Shown here: piece by piece, positions 22,660 to 35,457 of the stretch | Layout of the letters: each line of letters opens with the position of its first letter | How positions within the stretch are numbered: the stretch's first letter is position 1 | Assembly (NCBI GenBank): GCA_017590115.1 | Contig: JAGGNK010013558.1 | Coordinates: 17,750,574 to 17,814,573, forward strand | DNA length: 64,000 nt | Source of the DNA: Montifringilla adamsi | Lineage: Eukaryota; Chordata; Aves; Passeriformes; Passeridae | Reading direction: 5' to 3' | Notes under the pieces: generated by a model | Databases searched by the model: none | What the model was told of the DNA's origin: nothing | Seen by the model: only the letters and a program-made list of their open reading frames with translations | Translations under genes and position numbers: made by a program

Positions 22660-25600
22660 TAGTTTAGGGGATGGCAGCGAGCCACCGGCCGCGAGCACAA
22701 ACAGATCGGACGCGCGAGGAAACCGCAGCCTGAATAATCCCTTAATAAGGTGATGGTAAACAGAAACCTGTGGCGATGCCACGGCGTGGCGGCTGCTGCT
22801 GCTGGTGGGACAGGGCACGGTGTGGGTACCACGTCCTGGTGTGGGCACCGCATCCCAGCACAGCACCGTCACTGTTAGGGGTACACCCGGAGTCTGGATC
22901 TGAAATAGATGCTGCTAAGTGTTGAAGGTGGAGATACAGTGAACAGGCAATGAGTTTTGGGGATGCTTTTTTGGCTTTGCCCAATCTGGGACACATGTGG
23001 TGCCCACCCAGCAGTGCACATGGATTTGCCCCATTTTGCAGATGTAGGCTCAGCTGGGCACCATTCCCTGCACTGCCTGCCCACCTCTGCCCCTGTGCTG
23101 GCTCTGACAGGGATCAAATGAGGATGCTGTGGGGATGTGAGGATGTGGGACTGGTTTGAACACCCGGGGTAGCACAGAGCTGCAGAGGCAGGACCATCCT
23201 TGTAAATAAATGTGACTGCATCTCAAGCCATGGGGAGATCTAGCAATGACCCCTAACCAGATTTTCCTGCTTGCCCCAGTCTGGCTTCAGCCTTCCAGGC
23301 TTTTCATCCCTCTGCAGTCACATTTTTCTCATGTAACATGTGGCAAGTGGTCTGTGGACACAGGGCTCCTGGGTGTTGACAAAGCACGTGGCCTTGTGCA
23401 AGTGACTGCCACCCATGCATGCAGCCCTGGAGCCACTGGGCTGTGCAGATGGTTGCTGCAGGAATGTGGTGTGAAAGCATGTGCTGTATGTGTCAGGAGC
23501 AACCCCCAAAAGATGGGGATGGGTGTTGGGGTAGCCAGGGGGTCAGTGGTGTCCCAAGCTGCCTCCTAGTAATCCTTGTCAGCCCTGCTGCCAGAGGGAG
23601 TGGTGCCGGAGGAACACAGATCAAGATGTCACATAAAAAATAATCAGCGGTGACCTACACTGGCTCCTGTTTATGTTTACGAGGGAAAAGGAAAAAACAC
23701 CTGAGATGTGCCAAAAATGGCAGAATGTTTATATGGTGGACAGAGAGTGCCCAGTGAGCTGGAAGCTCCAGACCTCTGACATAAACATGAAGATCATCTA
23801 TGTTTCCCCTCTGTGATGAGGACAAGATGTGGGAAAGGTGCTGAGGAAGAGAGCAAGGAATTCATCTCCCCCAGATGGAACCCACCTCCCACCACATCTG
23901 ACCCACACTAAGCACAGCACCAATGCCTTGGCAAGACATCTCCAGTCCCACCAGCTGCTTGCCCACACCCTGGCATCAATTTCTATGGGTCGCACTGCTG
24001 GGTAAGGAAATGTGCTGTTCTGCAAGGAATAAAATGCTATTCCTTACATTATGAAAATGGGATGATAGCTCTAACCCAGTGCAGGTGCAGGCATTTCTGC
24101 AGGGGATTTTGCAGCCTCCTCAGCATGGCTGTTTTCTCTCTAGCATGTCTCTTTCAAGACAAGCTCTGGAGATAAGTGTGTGGCTTTAGGAGCAGGTTTG
24201 GGACTAATGAGTTCATGCAAATCCCAAGTCTCTAGAACAGTTCATTTGCACAGTCTCTCTTGGCTTGACCATCCCTGCTGCAGCTCTGACATGTGGCTGA
24301 CTTTGAAGGGAACAGCATGAGAGGAGCCGCAGATGTTCCCAGTGCTGTGCACCACCAGCTCTGGGAGAGGCTTTCCATCTGCCTGGAGGTGAATGATGCC
24401 CCAGCCCATGGGGTGGAGGGAACAAGTCAGGGGCTGCCCCATGCCTGGGGTAGTCTGCAGGGCTGTAGTACCTGTGGCCAGTGACAAGGATGCATCCAGA
24501 CCAAACTGCTTCTGTCTTTCTGCCCATCACCAGTGACTTTAGCTGCCTAAGGTGCTCCTTCCCATCAGAAAGCAGCAGATCCACAGCCTCTTGGACTCAT
24601 TCCCCTCCTGGATTAATGCTGGGGAGCTTACCCAAATCTCATTGTTTTTTTCCATGGTTTCATCACTGATGTGTAATGTCAAAGCCATAAGGTATTTATG
24701 TGAATGCTGCCATGCTTAATGCTCTCTCTGACCAGTGCTGAGGCTGGGGCAATGTCAGAGGAGTGTGACAGCAGATGCTGCCAGCAGCATCTCCCTCCCC
24801 ACACTCCTTTGTGGTTGTATCCATAACTTTTCTGGTGTTCATCTAATAAATCCAGGGGAAAACTGGCTAGTAATGTCCATCCTGGCTCTTCATGCCTCCC
24901 ACCATTTCTAGTACAGAGTGGGCTGAGTGGGCATCTCCAAAAGCCAACTGCACCATGCCAGGAGGATAGCAGGGTTGGAGGGGCTGCTGTCAGAGCTGCA
25001 TGTGGAATTTACAGGCTGTGGGGTCTGCAAAATGCTCTGTGGGGCCCATAAATCTGCTTTTGGGCCAAGGCCATGCCTAATTCCCTGCCGGCTGCCCTCG
25101 TCCTCCCTCCCTGCGCCCTCTCCACTCCGCCAAAGGGAGCTGACGGTTATTTTCCCCTGCTGCATGTTTCTGGGCTTGCTTCTGTTTACGGAGATGGGAG
25201 TTAAAATAACTGATTGATGACTTTGTTCCATCCCAAACACTTTGGGGAAGTTTGCGTGGTTTAGAAGGGAGAGTTGGGAGCTGGGATTTCATTAAGCACT
25301 TGGCTCCCGGCACTTCTCCAGCCATGCTCCAGGGGTGGCTAATGTTGTTTTTTAAATCCTGTTTTGCTATCCCAGGAGCCGGAGTGGCGATTTCCATGGT
25401 TTGTAGGAGAACTTGGAGATGTGGCAGGTCCCTGAGGTTCCCTCTGAGCTCTGAAACACCAGCAAACCTCGCAGCCACTGCAATATTGTTTCACTTAAGC
25501 CCTCCTCCACCGCTTCATCAGCACAAAATTGCACTCCAGCTGCCTAAAATCTTTGGAAAAGAGCCAAAAAATTGAATTACTGGAATTTGTTTTCGTTGTG

Positions 25601-28600
25601 TGGATGAGGATTTACAGGCTATGACTGGGAGAAAAGGAGTGAGTGGACCTTTTTTTTCCCTCTGGAAGGATTTGCTTGGGAGCTAAAGCTTCTACTGGGG
25701 CTCAGTAGTGCTCAACTCCATAAACATCATTTATGGAACAGATACAAAATGCAGCACACAGTGGGGACACCAGGAGAGCCAGGATCCAGGGAAAGACTGA
25801 TTTTAGCTCTGGAGATCAGGAAGGTTTTTTCTGCAGTAGTGAAAGAGCCAGGAGTGAAGAGACAGTAAGTGTCTGTGCTGGTTGTGTGGTCTGTTCCATG
25901 GGGTAAGCCCCCAAATGTCTGCTGGCACCAGCACAACACAACTGACTCCTGACATGTAAAAGAGGGTGCTCTCTGTTCCATGATTCCATCTGTAAAGGAA
26001 AAGGGCTTTTGCTAGTGCTCTTGCAGGGCACGTTTGCTATTGGAGTGCCCAGGGACTGTTACCTTCTACCCTGCTGCACACATATAGACCCACATACCAT
26101 GGGGACGGATTCACTGGTCACGGGGATGTCCTGGACTGCACAAGGGTCCCACTGGTGTTTCCCTCCTAGGTGCCATGGCCATATCTGCTGTCTCTCCTTC
26201 CCATCAGAGCTTGGAGAGGCAGAAACCACGATGCTGAGAGCACCAGAAGTGCCTCAATAGCCAATCCCTTTTTAATTAAGTGTCTGAGCTGGGGAAATTA
26301 AGATAAGAATACTGACTCATTTAGAAACTCTCTTTGAGATGGAGAAGGCCATTATTTTCAAGCCCTCCATGAATAATGGATATCCCAGGCTCTCCCTGGA
26401 GCATTAACTGCTCAGGGACACTTGCAGGGCAGCACCATGGTGTGGGGAACATCCTGCCCACAGATGTGGCAGGGTCTGAGCTATTGCACAACCTGTGATC
26501 AGTGATGTAAAAGCGGTCGCGGGATGGGAACAGGCGTGATGGGAATGTGGCCAGGTCCAAGCCAGGACAGCACCTCAATGGGGACATTTACACTGCAAAG
26601 GAAGGGCAGGAGCTGAGCTCCAACCCACAGTCTACCAGCTGTTTGCTTTAGCTCTGGACAGGGTTGGATGGACAAAGACCATCCTGTGTCAAAGTCCATG
26701 TTGATTTGGGTCATTAATTGCTCCTGAAGAAGTGCTTGATTTATTGTTCCTGTTTATGGGTATTGGCTGTGGGCTGGGATGCACTCCAGGCTGTGCACAC
26801 ATGCTGGCATGGGGAGCAGCCTCCCACACATGGGATGGTGATCCCTGGTCTCATTTGTGCCTTTTCTTCCATATTCTATAAAGCAAGTTGAACTGGGCAG
26901 GTTTGCAGTGATTTATAGCAGCCAAACAGCAGCCAGCTTTTCCTAAAAACCAGCAAAATCCTGCCTGATCCATGGGTGTGCAGGAGTGGGCTTGGTTCTT
27001 CCAGTTTGTCTTTATCCTATTTTGCAGGGATTGCACTGGCAGCACATTGGAGAGGTGTAGGCTGTGTAAGTCAGACCAGAGGCAACAGTGATGGCAGTGA
27101 AAGTGAAGCTTTGAGTTAAAAAGTGTTTTTTAGTGTTCGGATGAGCCTCTACATGGAACGGACAGAAAGAGATGGAGCCATGAGGGTGGTGGGCACTCCT
27201 TGTTGAACCATGTGGGAATTTCTGTCAGGTTAATTTTTGCACTGAGCAATGTGGAGCCGTGCCTGGGCTGGGGTAATCGGGGTTGATCCACCCCCAGATT
27301 TCAGCTCCAAAAGGGTTTGCCAGCATCCCCACTGGCAAAAGAGAGCATGGAAATGCCTCCCCTTCCTGGAGTGCCTGTGGTCATGGGGGCGACCGGAGAT
27401 GTAAAATATCTCATGACCTCATGCACTATGCCAAGGACATGCTTGGAAAAGCCGGTCTCTGCCGAGCTAATTCCAGCCTGCTGGGATTCCCCCTGGAATA
27501 TGTGGCCAGATCAGCTTTCGCTGGAGGGTAAATGTGTGTTTGCCGGGAGCGCACCAGAGGGTTTGGTAGGGCCAAGAGCTGCTGGAGGAAGACCTGGCAG
27601 CTCCTGGTGTAAGCACCTTTTCCCATCTGGGACAAAAACTGCTGGGAGCACATTGCAAAGGCAGCGTGGGAGATGAGCATTTCTGCAGAGAAACAGCAGG
27701 AGCAACTTGAATGCTGGCTCCCAGAAACACCTCCCTGGGAAGCCAAATCTGGATGGGGGGGAGATGTCAGCATTGATGTTTGTCCTAAGGGATAGTCACT
27801 GGCTTCCTGCAGCCCCATAGCTTGGCTCAGAGCAGATTTCTTGCAGGAGGCTAAAAGCAGAGTTGGGGAGCAGAAATTATATCCCTCTGGCTCATCAAAT
27901 TCAGCATTGATGATATCTCTCCCCACCCAGAAACTGATCCTTTCCTAAAAGCATAGAGAAGGATCATGTGCCTTCATAAAGTTCATCCAGGAGTAACTTT
28001 AAGCTTTGAAAACTGCTTGGAGATACGGAGCTCATGGGAAAGAGGAGTCAGGGGAGGTGTTCCCTGCTTTTTGCTCTGCAAGCCCTGCATAACTGCAAAA
28101 GGTCCCACAGGGATGTCAACTTTCCCATCTCACCTCTTCCCCAATGCAACAAAGGAGAGCAGCCCTTGAATTTGGCCAATATTTGGGAAGGAGCTTCCAA
28201 AGGAAGCACCAAAATATGGCCTTGGGACACACAATCCTATTTGAGAGCTTGGAGGGAGGAGAATATTTGGAGCAACACGATGCACAGGTCCCACAGGGAA
28301 TAAAAAAAGCAGAGGATAAAAGAGGGCACAGAAGGCAAAGGCAAGGAGACCAACTAAACCCTGTCCAAAAACAAGGGCAAAATTGTTCACTTCCATGGTT
28401 AGTCACAACGAAAACATTGGCATTTCATAATTTCTTCCAGCTCAAAAATAATACCCTGTTAGGGCAGTGAGAGCCCTGACTGGGTCAGTGTGTGCTGAAG
28501 CTGAAGGGGACCCATGGCCCCTCTGCTGACCCTATGGGTGATTTTCTTGCTTTATTGGGGTTGGGGGTACCAGGTGAAAGTTCCCAAATAATTTCCCCCC

Positions 28601-31600
28601 CAAATAAATTCCAGCCTGGGCAGGAAAGCAAAGCTGCTGTGGGGAAGCTCGGCTGAGTGGGGCAGTGATGTACACACAACACCAGGTTTATCACTTGGTG
28701 GTGAGCAGAAAGGGCTCAGCACCAGATCCCACACATTTCTTGGGGCTTGACCTCAGGATTTGGTCTGGGATGATAAATTCCATCCTCTTTCTTTTCCAGT
28801 TTAAAGATGAGGAGGAGGATGTTACTCGGGTTGACATGTCCTGCTGAAAGACGGAGGAAAGACCCTGAGAGCTGCTGCTCTGCATGGAAAGATGTAAATT
28901 TGGGGAATCACTGGGAATGATGCTCTGGACATCTGAGCTCAGCAGCATCAGGAGCACCAGCCTGGGGTATTAAAAGGTGGGAATTGCAGCAGGTTTGAGC
29001 ATGTTTTTCCAGTACCCCTGTCCAATGGTGTGATACCCCTGAGAAGGGTTTTTATCAGTAAGGTTTTGATATACAAAGCTGAATCAGAAACAGAGCATTG
29101 TCTCACCAAGAAATGATCTAAAGGCACATTTTACCAAGTAATTGAGCCCAGAAGGCAGGACAGATCCCTCCCTCTGCTTTAAACACAGGTTTTCAGGAGG
29201 GGGATGGGGTGAACCAGATTGTCCCCAGGAGGGGCAGCAGTTACCATCCCTCCTTGGCAGGTTCAACAGAGCGGCCAGGGCTGGCTGAGCAGGCAGAATG
29301 AGGGGCTGGTTTATCCCTGGTGATCACTGGGCTTTGTGTTTGTCCTTTGAGATTTTGGGGAATTTTGGGTGATTCCCTGTTTTAGACCTGTTTGTAACTT
29401 ACAGCACAGTGGCACTGTGCTGATTTTTATGATGCTGTTATTTAATGAAAAGGCTGAAAGCTGGGAGCTTCCCAATTGGTTGACTTGTGAACTTTGGGTA
29501 AGAAGAGAAGCTGTTCCAGAGGTGAGCTCATTTCTAACCCCGGGAAATGACTTCATGGACGCTGGTATTTACTCACAAAAACATTGCATGTCAGATGTCC
29601 CTGACTAGACTTTCTGTTTCGAGTCCAGTATGAGACAAAAATTTCCTTGGATGAGCTGCTCCTAAGACAATTCAAGGTTTGGAGAAGGAGGAGAAGAATT
29701 TCAGGGGGAGAAAAAAGAATCAGCATTAAAAACACTCTGAAATAATGAGGCTTTTCTGAATAAAGGGAAGTTTTTGGGCACCCAGCCTGGCAGAAACACC
29801 TGCCTGGGGGGAGGGTGTGGGTGATGAGTCCAGCAGAAGAATCTCCCATCCTCACCCCCCACAACAACCAGCAGCTGGAGTTTCTCTCAGAAAGGAAAAT
29901 ACAAGTTTTTCCCTTGGGGAAGCCAAGCCCCCAGCAGTGATTTATCAGAATAAACAGAAGCAGGTTCCCTGCTCTGTGTTTGCTATAGGTTAATGGAAAT
30001 TATATCTCATGCTGCCCTCCCTTGATGAGATAGATCCCAGTATATACAGGGTGTTGGATGGAAAAACACAGCACTTGCATTTTTATTCAAGGTTTGCTCA
30101 TGCAGAAATTGTCACTAGGACTGTATTACCCAGTGTGGTTCCTGATTTCTGTTTTTTCCAGCATCCCAGGATGATCCATGTGGATTTGGGGAGATGAGTC
30201 CTATTTGGAGACGCTGGGGGAAGCTCTGTCCCCTCATGACCCAGCACTGGACTGCAGCTCTGGGGATGTACTGGGGCAGCATCCCAAGAGGAGGAGATTT
30301 CGGGAAGAGCCAAGCTGGGATGTATGGAAACAAGCCTTGCCTGCCAGCACTGTTTCCTAATCCTGGACACCAAAACCCTCTGATCGTTAAACCAGTGTTC
30401 AGAGATTCGGCTGAAGGCTGCCATGCAGACAACATCCAAACTGACCTTTGAGGAGACAAGCAAAAGAAAAAAGAGAGAAAACACAAGGGGGTTACTGTGC
30501 AAATGCTGGAGAAAAGTAGTCATTTCAATAAGGGACCCCACCCTTGAAATAAGACTTATTGCTAATGCATGCCCAGGACATTTCTGTGTGATGGTATGCT
30601 AAAAAAATCCTCTCCAAACAGGGACTAAAGGCTTTGTTGTGGCATGAGCAAGACTTACAGTTCCTAAGAAAAATCCTGTCCCTCTCTTGCATCATACAGC
30701 CAGGGATGGAGAGGACATTTCTAGACAAGAAGGCCATCAGCCAGGATGAAGGACAAACAGGGAATACATTCCTGACTTGCTACTTAATTGCTTTTGTGCA
30801 GGTGCAAAGGGCTAAATGAAAGGGAAAATAAGGATGAGTGTGTGGGGCCTAATTAATCTCAGCTTTAAGCAGGAACCTAATGTCAGGAGGAGGTGGCTGC
30901 TGGAACAAACAGGCTTCCACCCAACTTCTATGCGGATTTTGTGCTATTCATCCCCCAAGGGCCAGGTCCATTTCCAAGGCACTGGTAGGTGATGCCCCTG
31001 TCAGGTAAGGAGGTGATGGAGACAGTCCCATCCCATGTGGCAGGGCTGGCTGGTGCTCGCTGGCAGTGCCAGCAGGGTCTGCTTTCCTCTTTCCCTCTAT
31101 ATGGAAAGCACTTCAGATGCAGGAGTTGCCCGCTGTGGCTCTGAGCAGAGAGTTTCCATCCTGATCCCTTTTGGTACCTCCATGCAGAAGTGGTGGAGAG
31201 TTTAGGGGATTCCAGGGCAAACATGGTCCAGTGCCTGCAGCATCTCCTGGGTCTCAAGAGCTGGTCCCTCTGCCACATAAGTTGACTCTTAAACCCACAA
31301 AGGTTTAAGAGTCAAATTGGAAAAGGGGAAAATATCTTTTCTGCTTGTGCCCAGGAGCACTCCTGCCAGCACAGCAGCCTCAGAGATGGTGCAACCACCC
31401 TCAGAGCTCAGGCGTTTCCTCCTGAAATAAGCGGGAGTAATTTTAATGATGGAAAATCTGTTCCAGAAAGGGAATCTCCTCCTCTTGGGGAACAATGCAG
31501 AGCCACTACTGCCAGCCCGGGATCTGCAGGGACCTGTATATCACGTACTCTTTAATTTAATAGCCTGGAAAATGTGAAGGCCTATCTGCATGTCATTAAA

Positions 31601-33770
31601 GTCCCAGTGAAGCCCCTGGGAGTGTGTTTGTCAGTGCTGGCCCCAGCAGGGCTTGGAGCTGTCCCTCTTTCATCCCCACAGCTCCTTTGCTGGCCAGAAG
31701 AGCAGGATGTCCTCAGTTTCCCTCCCTGTCCTTGCATTGCACTTCATATTTTTTAAGCTCTTTTGAGCTCTTTGTCCCTCCCAAGGTCCTTCCCTCTTAC
31801 TGTGTTATGCTGCAAGAAATACAGAAAGAACAAGATGGGAACTGATAGACTGCAGGGGAAAAAAAAGTGTATTCATTAAAATGGCAAAATGAACCATGTT
31901 TCCCCTTATTGAGTCCCTCCTTACAGTATTTCCAGTCCAAGCATGTACCTGTGATGCTTTCATGGACCCGTGTGGTCCAGGAGCATCTCTGAGGTGCATG
32001 TGTGCGCGTGTCTGCGAGTTTCTCGGTTGTCTGAGCAACGGGACGTTCATCACTAACTCCCAGGACAATTAACTCATTTTCCTGTATTTATAGCAAACCA
32101 GTACAGGGAGTGTTGGCACTTATCCCTGATGGAGCCACATTTGGCCACAACGTTTTGAATTTTGGCTGTTTCTTGCATTACAGCGGCTTTGTCATCATCC
32201 CGGCTGCCTGCTCATTAAGTGGGCAGCTCATTAAGCTAACAAGGGCAGGGGTGATGGTGGCTGCCTGAGCCAGGCTGCCCATGGGTGCCCACCACAGTGT
32301 GCCCCACTCCTGGTTTGCCGGTGCCGGGGGTGTTTGCAGCAGCATTCCCATCTCCAGATGCCTGCAAATGCCTGTGCTAACAGCAGCGTCGCTCCCGGCT
32401 TGCCTGCTGGCAAGGGGAAATTTTACTGCTTCAAGGTTTGTTGCAGGGATCTGATGCAAGGAAACGTTGGAGCATCCTGACTCAGCACCGCAGCGGTGGG
32501 GACCCGTGGGAAAGACACGGAGCATCTTCTCTCAGCATCAGGGCATGCGTATGCCAGGTATGTTCCCATCAGCTGGGATAAATCCTGACCTGCACACGGA
32601 TTTTTCATTTCTTCCAGAGAAGCAGCTTGGTACTTTTTAGCTGTTCTTTCTTTCTGCTGCTTGTTTGTTCAGTTGGTCTTTGGGGAGGGAGGTCTTTTTG
32701 AAGGAAGCAAGGGGAAGGGGGCTCGGGGTGCGGGTGGTGGGGCTGGAGGAGGGCTCATTGCTGCAAGGTGTTGTTGCAGAACTGGGGAGACAGATTTGAT
32801 CTTCCTGTTATTTGTACAAAGGTAAGGAATGCTTTATTTTGGAATCAGCAAACAGGAAAGTGCTTGAAACAGTAGGAGATGTGCTGTACCTGCAGCTGGG
32901 ACTGTAAACAGCTTGTGGCCACAGGAGCTGAAATTGTGTGCCCTTAAAACGTGAGTTCTACTCAGGTAAAAAGGGCAATGAAATGAAGCGTGGGGGACAA
33001 CCACACTGCTCATCACTCCCCAGCCACCCCTGTTTTAGGGAGGGTTCTACCTTTCCCTCCTCCTCCTCCTTTGCCTCCAGAAGGGAAAGGGACAGAGGTG
33101 TTGTGCTGGTGCTGCTTGGGTCCTGGGAGGGTCCAGCCTCCTAAATGCCACTGTGATCCTCTCCCAGGAGCCACTGTAAGACTCTGGACAGTGTGGGATG
33201 CCCCTTCTCCTGCCTGGTCACCCCAGCTGCTCCTGCCCATGACCCCAGATCTGGCACTTGAAATGGAGGTGGATCATTAAGGTTTAACACACTAATGGGA
33301 AGGGCTGTGGGGTTTCTAAAAAACTGAGCCCTACTTACAAACCCCCTTTGGAAGGACGAGTCCTTGAACCGAGCTGCCCCACCACAGGCTCAGACAGCTC
33401 TGGTATGACCCATTCCTAGCAGGATGCTGGCAGACAGTGACTGCTTCCATGGTTCTGGCCACCACTCCTGCTTTCCCAGCTGCTCAGCTACCTTGCAAAG
33501 AGCTAAAAATATATGTCTGTGTGAGCAGTCCCTGTAGCTACAGCAGGGGTGAGCCAGTGAAGGTGGCCAGGCTGGGTCACCATGGCTGGGGGACACGGTG
33601 ACTTTGCAAAGTGGGCAACACAGAGGGGACAGGCAGGGACAGGATGGGTCAAGACAGAATGGGACAGTCTGCTGCTGGTACCTCCAGTGCAGATCCCACC
33701 ATCTCCTCACTTTTGTCAAAGCTGCAGCATTACACAGCCCCTAAGATGGGGTTCACTTTGCTGCTTGCAT
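22660..33770. other. Intergenic, upstream of CILP and of the GnRH receptor
   Basis: This is about 11 kb with no recognisable exon, RNA gene or clear CR1 fragment. Many short open frames exist on both strands, but none shows a conserved motif or a coherent splice chain. Local structure includes a perfect hairpin at 31282-31315 and a G-rich run at 32711-32752. Non-coding 5' exons of the receptor could lie in the right-hand part; I cannot place them. Confidence 0.5.
31282..31315. repeat. Perfect 14-bp inverted repeat with 6-base loop
   Basis: Arms TTGACTCTTAAACC (31282-31295) and GGTTTAAGAGTCAA (31302-31315) are exact reverse complements with loop CACAAA. It lies in gene-free DNA about 2.5 kb upstream of the GnRH receptor. 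Confidence 0.95.
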
Positions 33771-33781
33771 TTCAGCAGGGG

Positions 33782-35457
33782 ATGAGTGAGGAGCAGCTCC
33801 CTGCATCTCCCCACTGCCCCACCAGGCGGGAGGACACCAATGTCTCGGCCTCTGCGTACCCCCAGTACTGGGTGGAGCCCCGGTTCACCCAAGCAGCGAA
33901 GGTCCGTGTGATCATCACAGCCATCTTCTTCCTGCTGGCAGCGGGCAGCAATGCAGCGGTGCTGGGCAGCCTGCTGAGGAAGAGGAGGAAATCCCACGTG
34001 CAGCCGCTGATCCTCAGCCTGGCGCTGGCTGACCTGCTGGTGACAGTGATGGTGATGCCCCTGGATGCGGCGTGGAACGTGACAGTGCAGTGGTACGGAG
34101 GGGACATCTCCTGCAAGATCCTCAACTTCCTCAAGCTCTTTGCTATGTACGCAGCTGCCCTGGTACTGGTGGTCATCAGCCTGGACCGGCACGCAGCCAT
34201 CCTCCATCCCTTCTCCCGTGCTCACCGCCGCAATGGGATGCTGCTCCGTGCTGCCTGGGCTGGCAGCGTGCTCCTGGCTTTGCCCCAGGTAAAGTTCAGT
34301 GTCTTCCCCATGGAGTTTGCCTAGGCTGGGGTGGTTTTGGAAAAGGGCTTCTCCATCCCAACATCCCCAACCAGTCCATCCCAATCCATGGACTCCACGA
34401 GCACCAGAATAAGGCATGAGTTAGGTGCCCAGAGCCTGTCTCCCAGTCTGACACCAGCTGGGAAGTGCTCTCCAGCCACAGCCAGCAGCATCTCCAGGAG
34501 GTGGTGCTCTATTCCAAATCCTCTCTGAGTTATTATTTGGTTCTCCATTTCAGCTTTTCCTCTTCCACCTGAACACAATCCCAGGAAGGAATTTCACCCA
34601 GTGTGTCACTCATGGGAGCTTCCGAGCACACTGGGAGGAAACTGTCTACAACATGTTCACCTTCACCACCCTCTACATCACCCCCCTGAGTGTCATGATC
34701 GTCTGCTACATCCGCATCCTTTGGGAGATCAGTAAGCAGCTAAAGGTCAATAAAGGTAAGTAGATCCCAGCCCTTTAATGTCCTCCATGACTGAACTTCT
34801 CCATCCTGGAATTGTTGTTGGGTGTGTCACAACATCCTTTGAAAGCTAAGACGTTTTGCACAAACCAACTAAGAGATTTTGCACAAACTTATTGACCCCA
34901 GTCCTTGCTGTCTTCTGCTTCCTGTGGGAAATGGACCAGCTTATGAGATGGTCTTCCTTCTCTGGCAGAAGCAGAGTCATGGATGGTTATGTTGTCTTGG
35001 TTTTCCCCTATCTTCTTGGTTTTCACTATCTTTTTAACTCTCCTTGGCAGGTTTGACAAGAAATCAAAATGACCACATCTCCAAGGCACGCATGAAGACT
35101 CTCAAGATGACCATAGTGATTGTTGCCACCTTCATCATCTGCTGGACCCCTTACTATCTCCTGGGCTTGTGGTACTGGTTCCAGCCAGCCATGATCCAGA
35201 AGATGCCAGAGTATGTCAACCACAGCTTCTTCCTCTTTGGCCTGCTGCACACCTGCACTGACCCTATCATTTATGGACTGTACACCCCTTCTTTTCGGGA
35301 GGACGTGCAGTTGTGTCTCAGGGGCATTGAAACAGCCATCACCAGGCAAAAGAGACACAAACCCATCTCAGCCTCAGAGAAGAACACCAAGGATGGTGCT
35401 GCAAATGGTGGGGTGGCATCAGGGGGCTCCAATGGGACAACTGTCAGCACAGTCTGA
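33782..35457 (+). CDS. GNRHR: Gonadotropin-releasing hormone receptor, tailed non-mammalian type
   Basis: This is a class A, Gq-coupled receptor for GnRH in pituitary and brain. Exons: 33782-34288, 34554-34755, 35051-35457; phases fit; 371 aa. Seven membrane segments are visible. Key marks are N-glycosylation site N20-V-S, Asp84 in TM2 (LALADLL), the disulfide pair Cys111/Cys186, DRH at 135-137 in place of DRY, CWTPYY at 267-272, PEY at 289-291 in the third extracellular loop, and DPIIY at 307-311. A cytoplasmic tail of about 50 residues follows; mammalian type I receptors lack one. A splice acceptor (TTGCATTTCAG, ending 33775) just precedes the chosen ATG. An in-frame ATG at 33746 would add 12 residues if that acceptor is not used, so the start is the least certain part. 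I cannot tell from sequence which of the avian receptor paralogues this is. Confidence 0.93.

Noticed and set aside
33716..34417. Minus-strand open frame of 233 codons
   Set aside because: It is the shadow of GnRH receptor exon 1 and has no domain or splice context of its own.
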